From: a virus
Length of the DNA stretch: 64,000 nucleotides
Virus record (IMG/VR): IMGVR_UViG_3300030329_004647
Coordinates: 168,029 to 232,028 of that record
Direction: 5' to 3' (one strand)
The stretch's first letter is position 1. Every line of letters starts with the position of its first letter. The notes beneath the pieces were generated by a model. The model searched no databases and had not been told where the DNA came from. It saw only the letters and a list, made by a program, of their open reading frames with translations. Made by a program: the position numbers and the translations under genes. Below are positions 1 through 7,886 of the stretch, piece after piece.

Positions 1-2
1 CG

Positions 3-737
3 TATCCAGTAGGATACCAAGCTCTTTTAATGAGTGGTGGTACTTTTTCTGGCACTGTAGAGTTTTTATCAGGAGCAACTTTTGGTGGGTTGACTGCTGA
101 TACAGGAAACTTCTTATCAGGAATGACATCTAGTACTGGTATATTTTCAGGTATTAGTACTGGTTTTATCACAGCAACTACAGGTGTCTTTACAGCGATA
201 ACAGCAACTGACGGCATAACTGGTGGTACAGGTTGTGTTTTCTCTGCTGTAACAGTAGCAGGTTCAGGTCTAACCGCTGATACTATATACGCTACAACAG
301 GTGTTACTGTAATAGGTGGATTAACAGCCACTACTAGTGGAACTACCTTCCCACCGAACCAAACAGTATCATTTACTACAGGAGCAACAATAAGTGCTTG
401 TGTTGAAACTTATATTTGTACAGCACAAACGCAGTCTTTAGTAATCGCACCATCCCCAACCTTAACAACTAGTAGTACGGGTACCACTGGCAGCTATTCT
501 TTCTATAAAGTTAATACTACTGGAGGTGATTTTGGTACTCAGTTACCAGACGCGGCAGATGGAGAATTAAAATATTTTGCTGTAGTAGCTGGGACTAATG
601 AATTTGCTATACATGGAGTTAATCTTAATGGCACAAAACTAGTTTTAGATGCTATAGGAGAAGGGGCTACCCTTATTTATGATTCTACTACTACTAAATG
701 GACTGTATTAGGCACAACAGGAACATTGACAGTTTAA
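3..737 (+). CDS. Fibre-like virion protein, 5'-truncated by the window edge
   Basis: The reading frame is open from the left edge, so the true start lies upstream; the first visible ATG at 30 is probably internal. The visible N-terminal half is a Gly/Thr/Ser-rich array with recurring phrases such as GLTADT, TGVF and SGATF, the low-complexity beta pattern of phage fibre shafts. The last 80 residues lose the repeats and look like a compact C-terminal knob (LPDAADGELKYF, then TLIYDSTTTKWTVLG). It lies 3 bases before the next gene on the same strand and was probably co-transcribed with it. The fibre or virion appendage role is inferred from composition; no specific family is recognised. Confidence 0.6.
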   Translation, partial: YPVGYQALLMSGGTFSGTVEFLSGATFGGLTADTGNFLSGMTSSTGIFSGISTGFITATTGVFTAITATDGITGGTGCVFSAVTVAGSGLTADTIYATTGVTVIGGLTATTSGTTFPPNQTVSFTTGATISACVETYICTAQTQSLVIAPSPTLTTSSTGTTGSYSFYKVNTTGGDFGTQLPDAADGELKYFAVVAGTNEFAIHGVNLNGTKLVLDAIGEGATLIYDSTTTKWTVLGTTGTLTV

Positions 738-740
738 ATT

Positions 741-1127
741 ATGGAATTTTTCGTTAGAAAAGAATCACTAGAACCAATTCTTAAGTTACAACTTGTACAA
801 GACGGTAGAAATGACTTTGATGCATTTTATGATAAGTTATCTAATTCTACTATAAAATTTTCTATGAGAAAAGTAGAAAATGGTGTTTATAAAATTTTAA
901 ATAGAGCCGGTGGAATTGTACAAAAAACAAAAGAAAGTATTAATGCTCCTACAGAATATTACATTTATTATAGATGGAGAAAAAGTGATGTTAACAAAGT
1001 AGGTAGATTTCAAGGAATGTTTTCTATATATTTACACGACGAGTGTACAGAACTTAAAGTACCAATCAGAGAAGACCTATTTATTAATATAACAGATTCT
1101 TTTGTTCAAACTTCTTGTGACTGTTAA
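741..1127 (+). CDS. Small probable structural protein, beta-sandwich-like
   Basis: 128 residues starting ATG 3 bases after the fibre-like gene, so probably in the same operon. The pattern is alternating polar and hydrophobic, beta-rich, with phrases FDAFYDKLSNSTIKFSM and YYIYYRWRKSDV, and the protein ends in a cysteine pair (CDC). The layout vaguely recalls the N-terminal immunoglobulin-like domain of BppU-type baseplate or fibre-adaptor proteins, but I cannot confirm the family from motifs. No signal peptide or membrane segment is seen. Position beside a fibre gene suggests a fibre adaptor or accessory; this is inference. Confidence 0.6.
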   Translation: MEFFVRKESLEPILKLQLVQDGRNDFDAFYDKLSNSTIKFSMRKVENGVYKILNRAGGIVQKTKESINAPTEYYIYYRWRKSDVNKVGRFQGMFSIYLHDECTELKVPIREDLFINITDSFVQTSCDC

Positions 1128-1158
1128 TTGAATTTCCAACTTTTTATTATTACTTTTA
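1128..1158 (+). promoter_or_regulatory. Candidate early promoter for DNA polymerase (Bacteroidetes type)
   Basis: TTG at 1128-1130, a 20-base spacer, then TACTTTTA at 1151-1158, which matches TAnnTTTG except for the last base. The ATG of the polymerase follows 25 bases later at 1184. This is the only intergenic space in front of the polymerase, and it lacks the TATTTAT element found before virion genes. Confidence 0.4.
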
Positions 1159-1183
1159 CAGTATAATATAAAAACGAAATTTA

Positions 1184-3904
1184 ATGCACATCCCAACTCA
1201 AAAAGACATAGAACAATTTCTACACGGTAATGACCCAGAAAAATACATAGTATCCTTAGAATTTGGTTATCGTTCAGGTAAAATATACAAAATTAAAGAG
1301 GACCCTAAAAGAGGAAAAATTGTAGAACCCGATACCTTTGTACCATTTTGTTGGGTAGGTGACCTAAGAAGTAAAAATTTTTACCAAAATAATAAAATCC
1401 TCCAAAAACAAGCAATTTCTAAATATGGAATTTTAATAGAGCCATTAGACACAGCTAATGATGAAAGATTAGAATCTGGATTAAAATACTTAGTAAAAAC
1501 AACCAAAACTTATAGAGACTTAGTTACGTTTTTTAGACAGGGTGGGTTGGAACCGTGGGCTCAAGACAATAGGGATACTATTCTTATTTTACCACCTATA
1601 GAACAATATTTAATACAAAAACAAAAAAGATTATTTAAAGGATTTGAAGATTATGATAATATCCATAGGTTTGTTTTTGATTTGGAGACCACAAGTTTAA
1701 GACCTTCAGATGGTAGAATTTTTATGATTGGTATGAAGGACAATAGAGGGTTCGAAAGAGTTATAGAAGTCAAAAACGATAATGAAAGTGAAAAAGACGC
1801 TATTATACAATTTTTTGAAACTATTGATGTAATACGACCAACAATTATTGGTGGTTATAATTCAGCAAACTTTGATTGGGATTGGTTATTTGAAAGAGCA
1901 CAAATTTTAGGTGTAGACACCACTAAATTTAAAACACTTAATCCAAATGAAGGATATAAATTAAAAAAAGGGGTTTTAAAGTTAGGTGCAGAAGTAGAAG
2001 AATACAATCAACTTAAAATATGGGGATACAATTCAATTGATATAGCACACGCGGTTAGAAGAGCACAAACTATTAATTCAGACATTAAAAGTTGGGGACT
2101 AAAATATATAACCCAATTCACCAATTCTGAAAAACCAAACAGGGTTTATGTTCCTGGTGATAAAATTGCGTCAACTTATAGTGAAAATAAAGAGTATTAC
2201 CTAAATAAAGATAATGGTAACTATAAGTTAACCACAGAACCAGGTTTACACAATTTAGATAAAAAATTTCCTAATGTTTATGAAAAGGTTAATGGTGAGT
2301 ATATTATAGAAAGATATCTTATGGACGATTTATGGGAAACAATGGAGATTGACGCTCAATTTAACCAAGCTTCCTTTCTACTAGCTTCTATGGTACCCAC
2401 TACCTATGAAAGAGTTTCTACTATGGGGACAGCTACATTATGGAAAATGTTAATGTTAGCTTGGTCCTATACAAATAATTTAGCTATCCCTAAGAAAAAG
2501 GAAAAAAGACCTTTTGTCGGCGGACTATCACGATTAGTTAAAACGGGTTACTCAACTAAAGTTTTAAAATTAGATTTTAGTTCACTATACCCTTCAATAC
2601 AATTAGTACACGACGTATTCCCAGAATGTGATGTTACTGGAGCTATGAAATGTATGTTAAAATATTTTAGAGATACTAGGATAAAATATAAAAATTTAGC
2701 TTCAGAATATTATGAAAAAGATAAAAAAAAGTCTGAATCTTTTGGGAGAAAACAACTACCTATTAAAATTTTTATTAATTCTATGTTTGGTTCTTTATCA
2801 GCACCTCAGGTATTCCCTTGGGGTGACATGGATAGAGGTGAAGAAGTTACTTGTACCGGAAGACAATATTTAAGACACATGATAAAATGGTTTATCTCAA
2901 AAGGATATAAACCTTTGGTGTTGGATACTGACGGTGTTAATTTCTCATCACCAGAAGGTGTCGAGTCACATTCATATGTGGGTGTCGGTAATAACGAATT
3001 GGTGAAAAACGGAAAGGAGTATACTGGTAGTGATGCTCATGTAGCTGAGTATAACGATTTATATATGGTGGGTGAAATGGGGTTAGATACAGACGGAACT
3101 TGGCCCTCTTGTATTAATGTAGCTAGAAAAAATTACGCTTTACTTACTGATAAAGGAAAGGTTAAATTGACGGGTAATTCTATTAAGTCTAAAAAAATGC
3201 AAGGATTTTTAGAAGATTTTATAGATAAAGGTTTAAGAATTTTATTAGAAGGTAGGGGTTCTGACTTTATAGAATATTATTATGAATATTTGACATTAAT
3301 ATTTAATAAAGAAATTCCATTAGCTAAAATAGCTAATAAGGCAAGAGTAAAACAAAGTATAGAAGCTTATAAAAAACGATGTACACAAAGAACCAAAGCT
3401 GGACATTTAATGGCAAGACAAGCTCATATGGAGTTAGCAATTAGTAAAAACTTAAAAGTAGATTTAGGAGATACAATACATTATGTTAATAATGGTAAAG
3501 TAATGTCTCATGGTGATGTACAAAGAAAAAAGAAAAAAGACGGTACTGAAGAAATTGTTTTAAATTGTTATTTAATTTCAGAAAATGAACTACAAAATGA
3601 AACAACAGGAGAATATAATGTACCAAGATGTATAGCCGCGTTCAATAAAAGAATCGAACCATTATTAGTTTGTTTTAAACCAGAAATTAGAGACAGTATT
3701 TTAGTTAAAAAACCAGAAGATAGACAATACTTCACAAGAAAACAATGTGAATTAATAAATGGTATAGCTAGAAGACAAGGGGACCAAGACTCTCTAGAAG
3801 AAATATTAGAGTTATCTCCAGAAGAAAAAATATTCTGGTCTCAAACTATGGGAGAAAGTGAAAATTATTTTCTTGAAAAATTAGGACTCTTTGATACCGT
3901 CTGA
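1184..3904 (+). CDS. gp43: Family B DNA polymerase with 3'-5' exonuclease
   Basis: 906-residue replicative polymerase, close in length to T4 gp43 (898). The exonuclease domain shows Exo I as DLE (D166, E168) and an Exo II-like YNSANFDWDWL around residue 223. The polymerase domain shows motif A DFSSLYPS (D464), motif B as KIFINSMFGSL near residue 530, and motif C LDTDG (D581, D583). Both active sites look intact, so proofreading and synthesis are expected. It should form the replisome with the SSB and helicase encoded 33 kb downstream. It has its own candidate early promoter at 1128-1158. Its last 24 bases overlap the 3' end of the convergent minus-strand gene, and no terminator separates them. 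Confidence 0.97.
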   Translation: MHIPTQKDIEQFLHGNDPEKYIVSLEFGYRSGKIYKIKEDPKRGKIVEPDTFVPFCWVGDLRSKNFYQNNKILQKQAISKYGILIEPLDTANDERLESGLKYLVKTTKTYRDLVTFFRQGGLEPWAQDNRDTILILPPIEQYLIQKQKRLFKGFEDYDNIHRFVFDLETTSLRPSDGRIFMIGMKDNRGFERVIEVKNDNESEKDAIIQFFETIDVIRPTIIGGYNSANFDWDWLFERAQILGVDTTKFKTLNPNEGYKLKKGVLKLGAEVEEYNQLKIWGYNSIDIAHAVRRAQTINSDIKSWGLKYITQFTNSEKPNRVYVPGDKIASTYSENKEYYLNKDNGNYKLTTEPGLHNLDKKFPNVYEKVNGEYIIERYLMDDLWETMEIDAQFNQASFLLASMVPTTYERVSTMGTATLWKMLMLAWSYTNNLAIPKKKEKRPFVGGLSRLVKTGYSTKVLKLDFSSLYPSIQLVHDVFPECDVTGAMKCMLKYFRDTRIKYKNLASEYYEKDKKKSESFGRKQLPIKIFINSMFGSLSAPQVFPWGDMDRGEEVTCTGRQYLRHMIKWFISKGYKPLVLDTDGVNFSSPEGVESHSYVGVGNNELVKNGKEYTGSDAHVAEYNDLYMVGEMGLDTDGTWPSCINVARKNYALLTDKGKVKLTGNSIKSKKMQGFLEDFIDKGLRILLEGRGSDFIEYYYEYLTLIFNKEIPLAKIANKARVKQSIEAYKKRCTQRTKAGHLMARQAHMELAISKNLKVDLGDTIHYVNNGKVMSHGDVQRKKKKDGTEEIVLNCYLISENELQNETTGEYNVPRCIAAFNKRIEPLLVCFKPEIRDSILVKKPEDRQYFTRKQCELINGIARRQGDQDSLEEILELSPEEKIFWSQTMGESENYFLEKLGLFDTV

Positions 3905-4846
3905 CGAAACAATCATCCAAGAAGACATAGGTTCATAATATCTAAACTCAACACAACTTTCAGGCAACATCTCTAAAGACTCCCATTGATTATCTATGTA
4001 ACCTTTATCTGGAAATACGTTACAATTTGCTAATGATTTAATAACATATTTTTTAGCAACATGACTGTCTAAGGTATAATCTACATCCTCATCTAAGACA
4101 ATAAAAACATCTTTTTCACAAAGACATTCTTTTTTAGTGGTTTCCGTTGAAGTATTAACCTTAGGTGTGTGACCCTTTTTAAGATATTCTATTATAGCTA
4201 GAGTAAGTAATTTATAGTTAACTCCTCTAGGGGTCTTACCATCTATTTCATATGATACAAAATCAGTTAGTCCTAAATCATGTACTTCTTCCGCTATTAA
4301 TCCTATAGCTTCTGTTTTATCTGCCTTCCACCTAAATCTTTTAGTTTCTAAACTTAATAAATTTTCTAAATTTAGAATATCCGTATTTCTAATATCGTAT
4401 TTAACTCTTTTTGTCGAGGTATCAATGTATATGTTACCATTAGAATCAATACCTAAAGCGTCTTTATCCGCAGCCAATAAATTACTTCTATTAATTTGTA
4501 GGCATGTAGCACTAAACGCGGGAACATTTGGGTTACTCCTATCAATTGGGTCTAAAGGTGCTTGACCAATAGATAAAACTGTAGTCGCACTTGTTATTCC
4601 TGAATATGTTGTTATAGCTACACCGTGAGTACAATCTTCAGTAAGATTTCCAGCACTATTATATATTGAACTACCAACTAACAGTGTAGCTCCACTAGAA
4701 CATCGTGTACATGCACTAGAATAACTAAATCCGTTATTCATAGCTCTGAAATTTCCTAAATAAAAAGTGTTACCAGATAATATAGCGGTTTGACCACTAT
4801 ATTGCCTCATTTGTCTACTATAATCTATCTTTGTATAAAATCCCAT
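3881..4846 (-). CDS. Fibre/spike protein with S74 intramolecular chaperone domain and C-terminal extension
   Basis: 321 residues. The N-terminal 140 residues are Ser/Thr/Gly-rich, like a short fibre tip. Residues of about 145-225 match the peptidase S74 chaperone domain: TKRVKYDI, then LETKRFRWK, then IGLIAEEVHDLGL, and a closing VNYKLLTLAIIEYLK. In this family the domain trimerises a beta-helical fibre and often cleaves itself off at a serine just before the (K/R)xK start; a Ser lies at that place (TSTKRVK), so processing is possible. Unusually, about 95 more residues follow the domain, including CLCEKD and an acidic stretch. It is the last gene of a leftward pair, one base from the neck-like gene, and tail-to-tail overlaps DNA polymerase by 24 bases. 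Confidence 0.8.
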   Translation of the reverse strand: MGFYTKIDYSRQMRQYSGQTAILSGNTFYLGNFRAMNNGFSYSSACTRCSSGATLLVGSSIYNSAGNLTEDCTHGVAITTYSGITSATTVLSIGQAPLDPIDRSNPNVPAFSATCLQINRSNLLAADKDALGIDSNGNIYIDTSTKRVKYDIRNTDILNLENLLSLETKRFRWKADKTEAIGLIAEEVHDLGLTDFVSYEIDGKTPRGVNYKLLTLAIIEYLKKGHTPKVNTSTETTKKECLCEKDVFIVLDEDVDYTLDSHVAKKYVIKSLANCNVFPDKGYIDNQWESLEMLPESCVEFRYYEPMSSWMIVSSDGIKES

Positions 4847-4847
4847 A

Positions 4848-5978
4848 TTAAATTACGTAAATACTTCCTGGATTCATTGGCCTATATCCTAATGATTTAT
4901 TTAGGTTTTCTGCCTCTAGAGCTTTTCTCTCTAACATTTTATCATTCCTTAATCTTTCTAATCTAGCTACTAACTCCTCTATTAATTTAGCATATTCATC
5001 TTTAGCTTCATTTAATAAACTATCATACTCTAAAGTAAGTTCTGAATCTGGTGTTTTTAAATTACCACCAAACTTTCCTCGGACACGACCTAATATTTCT
5101 TTAGATTTAGCGAAAAAATATCTTCTAACCCATGATTGAGCTGGAGGATTAAGTTCACCAAAATTAATTTCATCCAATCTTACATCACTAGGTAATAATA
5201 CAATATCTTTATTTTTTGCTAAACAATCGTCTCTATCACCACCAGTATCATAATACCAATAATAAACTCTGTGTTGGTTAACATCTATATTACCAAAATC
5301 AAATCTTCCACCAGGTACATTATATAGGTGTAGGTACTTAACTCCATTCACACCACCTGCTCCAGCTGTTATTCTATATGTTAATTCACCACCAATAATT
5401 CTATTTTTAAGATTTCTATCCTGCATTCTTAATAGGATATCAAAAGCAGGCATCATATAATAAGAACCTTGAATCCCCATTTGAGCAAATCCTCCAGGAC
5501 CACCAACACCCATTCCACCAAATCCACCAAAAGCACCTAAAAACGGGTCTAAAAAAGCTTCGTTTAATTCTGCACGACTATACCACAACACTTCATTAAT
5601 CTCTCGACCAGCTGGTATTTCATACATTTGTTGGTTATTAACTAAGGTTACATAGTCTTGTTTTAATTGGTACGGTCCTCCAGCTTGTAAACCTACAATC
5701 TTTGAGTATGCGTAAGTAAATGACGTTTCAAAGTTAAGGTCTCTAGTCATAAAAGCGTTGGTGAGAGAAATAACATCCTGGTCTTGACCATATAAAGAAG
5801 ACCATTGATTTTCTATCAACCAATCCTGTATATACTGACCATAATCCATTATAGCTACTTCTAATGCCGTATCTAACATTTCATCTTCTAATTCAACAGC
5901 TCTTATAGGAGCACCTAACATGTGCTTACACTGTTTAAATAATTTTTCTCTTTTTAAGGGGTCTATTGTTGGTTCCAT
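4848..5978 (-). CDS. Virion structural protein, probable neck protein (T4 gp13-like)
   Basis: 376 residues. The N-terminus (FKQCKHMLGAPIRAVELEDE followed by MLDTALEVAIMDY) fits the pattern of T4-like neck protein gp13, in which an LGAP motif precedes acidic helices. A glycine-rich loop at about residues 145-170 (FGGFGGMGVGGPGG) interrupts the middle, and the C-terminal third is a charged helical segment. It is preceded 17 bases upstream by a TATTTAT element on its own strand and lies 1 base before the S74 fibre gene. Neck proteins seal the head-tail junction. The gp13 call is by pattern memory; another head-tail connector is the main alternative. Confidence 0.55.
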   Translation of the reverse strand: MEPTIDPLKREKLFKQCKHMLGAPIRAVELEDEMLDTALEVAIMDYGQYIQDWLIENQWSSLYGQDQDVISLTNAFMTRDLNFETSFTYAYSKIVGLQAGGPYQLKQDYVTLVNNQQMYEIPAGREINEVLWYSRAELNEAFLDPFLGAFGGFGGMGVGGPGGFAQMGIQGSYYMMPAFDILLRMQDRNLKNRIIGGELTYRITAGAGGVNGVKYLHLYNVPGGRFDFGNIDVNQHRVYYWYYDTGGDRDDCLAKNKDIVLLPSDVRLDEINFGELNPPAQSWVRRYFFAKSKEILGRVRGKFGGNLKTPDSELTLEYDSLLNEAKDEYAKLIEELVARLERLRNDKMLERKALEAENLNKSLGYRPMNPGSIYVI

Positions 5979-5995
5979 AAGCTAATTCTTTTACT

Positions 5996-6002
5996 ATAAA
6001 TA
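5996..6002 (-). promoter_or_regulatory. TATTTAT element (candidate late promoter) for the neck-like gene
   Basis: TATTTAT read on the minus strand (ATAAATA on plus), ending 17 bases before the ATG at 5978. It lies just downstream of the leftward terminator at 6019-6042, as expected for a new transcription unit. Confidence 0.4.
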
Positions 6003-6018
6003 TTAGCAACTACGCATT

Positions 6019-6042
6019 AAAAAAGGTTCAAAAAGAACCTTT
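6019..6042 (-). terminator. Intrinsic terminator for leftward transcription
   Basis: An 8-bp perfect stem, AAAGGTTC at 6022-6029 with GAACCTTT at 6035-6042, has a five-A loop. On the minus strand it is followed by a run of T (6019-6024 read as A on plus). It ends the transcript of the 6067-6675 gene before the next TATTTAT element. Confidence 0.75.
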
Positions 6043-6066
6043 CTTATATAAATTAGAATAAATAAC

Positions 6067-6675
6067 TTAATCTTCGTCTGTAATCTTATATTCTAGCTCC
6101 TGTCCTACAAGAGGTTCTTCTTTTTCAATCTCTATATCAACTTCGGATTCTTCTTCAGTTGGTGGAGTCATCATTTCCTCATATTGTGTTAGTAAGTTTT
6201 GAACACCTCTACCAAACAAATCTTCATTACCTATATTATCTCTAAGGTCAAAAATATCTTGTACTAGTCTATCTTGAGGAGAAATAGCCACCTCTGTTTC
6301 TTCCATTACTCTATGGACTATTCTTTTAAGTGTAGACTCATTTATTTTTACAACTTTTTTAGATTCATTCATTCCTAATCCTTTAAATGTTCCATATCCT
6401 TCAGAGTTTTCATTTTTACCCTCAACCTCCATTTCTTTCATTTCTTCCATTTCAGTTTTTTCAGTATCCTCCATTTCAGCTATCTCATCAGCTATTTTTC
6501 GTTGTGCTTTTGTTAACTCCTTAATGTCTGCGTTATACTTACCATGATTTTTTAAACCTTCTTTTGCAATCTTAAGAGCGTTGTATGCTGCTTTTAAGTC
6601 TGTTTTAGTATTCTTTGAATCACCCTCGTATAGGTTCATTAGAGTTTTACGTAGTTTAGATTTTATATTTTCCAT
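6067..6675 (-). CDS. Unknown acidic protein with internal KINESTLKRIV segment
   Basis: 202 residues from the ATG at 6675. I prefer this start to an in-frame ATG 16 codons upstream because a TATTTAT element lies 17 bases before 6675 and would otherwise be inside the coding region. The N-terminal 80 residues are a charged, probably coiled-coil helix rich in Lys and Glu with methionine-glutamate repeats. At about residues 105-125 there is a short helix, KINESTLKRIVHRVMEE, that resembles segments in two other genes of this window (16935 and 17338). The C-terminus is very acidic. No enzyme motif is seen. It could be a scaffold or internal virion protein, but that is a guess. Confidence 0.65.
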   Translation of the reverse strand: MENIKSKLRKTLMNLYEGDSKNTKTDLKAAYNALKIAKEGLKNHGKYNADIKELTKAQRKIADEIAEMEDTEKTEMEEMKEMEVEGKNENSEGYGTFKGLGMNESKKVVKINESTLKRIVHRVMEETEVAISPQDRLVQDIFDLRDNIGNEDLFGRGVQNLLTQYEEMMTPPTEEESEVDIEIEKEEPLVGQELEYKITDED

Positions 6676-6692
6676 ACTGTTGTGTTTTAATA

Positions 6693-6699
6693 ATAAATA
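6693..6699 (-). promoter_or_regulatory. TATTTAT element (candidate late promoter)
   Basis: ATAAATA on plus, TATTTAT on minus, ending 17 bases before the ATG at 6675. The spacing matches that before the neck-like gene, which supports 6675 as the start. Confidence 0.4.
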
Positions 6700-6837
6700 T
6701 TTACTACACCAATAAAGATACATTAGGATTATAGTATAAATTTTTTCTTTATAAAAAAGCGGTATTTAATTATAATATTTTAATCACATTTAGAGCTAGT
6801 CTTTAAAAAGTAAAAAACAATAAAAAAATAGTTAAGT

Positions 6838-6943
6838 TTGTCGTAAAAATATTAACAACAGAAATAGTAACATAGCTAAACTTATGACAATTAGCTGTAA
6901 TTAAATAAAAATCACCCTAAAACCTTGACTTATTTTACGACAA
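6838..6943. repeat. 11-bp perfect inverted repeat with 84-base spacer
   Basis: TTGTCGTAAAA at 6838-6848 and its exact complement TTTTACGACAA at 6933-6943. The arms contain a CG step, which is uncommon in this AT-rich gap. They are too far apart for a simple terminator and could be a pair of protein-binding sites. Confidence 0.5.
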
Positions 6944-7124
6944 TTTTATATTAAAACTTGGAAAAATTAGAGTAAATTAGTGAAAATAATGGAAAATAAT
7001 TGATATTAAAAAAAATACGTCTAACGTGTGTATAAACGTAAGTTTTTTAATAATTAAAATTAAGTTTGTATTATTGACTACTATGGTTGGGGTTAAAATA
7101 TGGGTTTTTAGTAATAATAACGGG

Positions 7125-7131
7125 TATTTAT
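7125..7131 (+). promoter_or_regulatory. TATTTAT element before the small membrane protein
   Basis: Exact TATTTAT ending 33 bases before the ATG at 7165, in the sense orientation shared with the elements before virion genes. Confidence 0.3.
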
Positions 7132-7164
7132 GACTACCAATAACAGTTATAAAAAATAGTGATT

Positions 7165-7389
7165 ATGGATTCAGTATTTAAGTATGTAAATGGTTTTATT
7201 AGTGGAGTTGGAAGTCTTTTTATGGCTTTCATACCAGTAACGATTCTATGGTATGTATTGACTGGCGGTGCTGTGTTTAACATGGACGTAGTAGGAAACT
7301 TAACAAATCTTCTAACAAGTTTAGGTGACGGAGGTTTTGTTGGTTTAGTAGTATTAGTTATTCTAGCATCCTTTTTTACAAAAAAGTAA
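7165..7389 (+). CDS. Small two-helix membrane protein (holin-like size)
   Basis: 74 residues from the ATG at 7165; a GTG two codons earlier at 7159 is possible but less likely. Two hydrophobic segments are visible, about residues 15-35 (GSLFMAFIPVTILWYVL) and 54-70 (GFVGLVVLVILASFF), joined by a short polar loop, and the protein ends in a Lys pair (TKK). Size and topology resemble class II holins, but no family motif proves this and no endolysin gene lies next to it. It sits just upstream of the outer-membrane barrel gene, so both may act on the host envelope. Confidence 0.6.
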   Translation: MDSVFKYVNGFISGVGSLFMAFIPVTILWYVLTGGAVFNMDVVGNLTNLLTSLGDGGFVGLVVLVILASFFTKK

Positions 7390-7390
7390 A

Positions 7391-7424
7391 ATAAAAAAAG
7401 GTGAAGATAATTCTCTTACACCTT
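7391..7424 (-). terminator. Hairpin with T-run for leftward transcription
   Basis: AAGGTG (7398-7403) pairs with CACCTT (7419-7424), and additional pairs inside continue the stem with a bulge. On the minus strand it is followed by seven T. On the plus strand the hairpin is followed by A, so it should act only leftward. It would stop readthrough coming from the dismutase operon across the barrel gene. Confidence 0.45.
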
Positions 7425-7463
7425 AAAAAAAAATGAGAATATAAAAAGAGAAAAAATTTTAAT

Positions 7464-7871
7464 ATGAAAAATTTAATTTTAGCAGGGATTTTCAGTTTAG
7501 CCACTTTATGTGGGTATTCACAAACAAAGGGAGACTGGTATGTAGGAACAGGCGACATCGCGAACAGCGCTTGGACTGACTGGGCAGTATCACCAACGAT
7601 TGGATACGGAATTATGGACAACCTAATGATAGGAATGTCTGTATCACAAGCTGATTCTACTGTGGATATGGATTTGGATTTTCACGCAAGATACTTTACA
7701 AAAGGATATTTTGTGTATGTTGCAACAGATGGATTGAGTACTGACAACATGGTTTTAGGAGGTGGTAAAATGTTTGCCTTCAGAAACAATATGTACATCG
7801 ACCCAAAAATTGTATACAACATGGGTGAAAAGACCACAAACCTTACAATGGGATTTGGTTTCAAATTTTAA
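7464..7871 (+). CDS. Outer-membrane beta-barrel protein with signal peptide
   Basis: 135 residues. Residues 1-20 form a classic signal peptide (MKNLILAGIFSLATLCGYSQ), with Bacteroidetes-style cleavage near the final SQ. The rest alternates short beta strands and turns: DWYVGTGDI, SPTIGYGIMDNLMIGMSVSQ, LDFHARYFTKGYFVYVATDG and a final TMGFGFKF ending in Phe, the C-terminal signal for barrel insertion. The length suits an eight-strand barrel. It looks slightly richer in G+C than its neighbours, hinting at host origin. A phage-made barrel could mask receptors (superinfection exclusion) or alter host permeability; neither is shown. The gene is followed by a structured RNA region and a strong terminator. 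Confidence 0.8.
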   Translation: MKNLILAGIFSLATLCGYSQTKGDWYVGTGDIANSAWTDWAVSPTIGYGIMDNLMIGMSVSQADSTVDMDLDFHARYFTKGYFVYVATDGLSTDNMVLGGGKMFAFRNNMYIDPKIVYNMGEKTTNLTMGFGFKF

Positions 7872-7886
7872 CAAAATAGTAAAGGA

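Larger units (their letters stand above)
6700..7164. other. Divergent non-coding region, very AT-rich
   Basis: About 465 bases lie between the leftward gene starting at 6675 and the rightward gene starting at 7165, and I see no convincing coding frame on either strand. It contains an 11-bp inverted repeat (6838-6848 and 6933-6943), two copies of TAAGTTTG (6833-6840 and 7061-7068) that fit the Bacteroidetes -7 pattern TAnnTTTG but lack a clear -33 TTG at the right distance, and a TATTTAT element at 7125-7131. It must at least carry divergent promoters. A regulatory or origin role is possible but not shown. Confidence 0.6.

Noticed and set aside
6925-6952. TTGACT followed by TATATT, like a sigma-70 promoter
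   Set aside because: The presumed Bacteroidetes host does not use this consensus well, and AT-rich DNA produces such matches often.
7376-7621. Minus-strand open frame antisense to the barrel gene
   Set aside because: The plus strand has a signal peptide and barrel; the minus frame reads through the hairpin and has no recognisable protein character.
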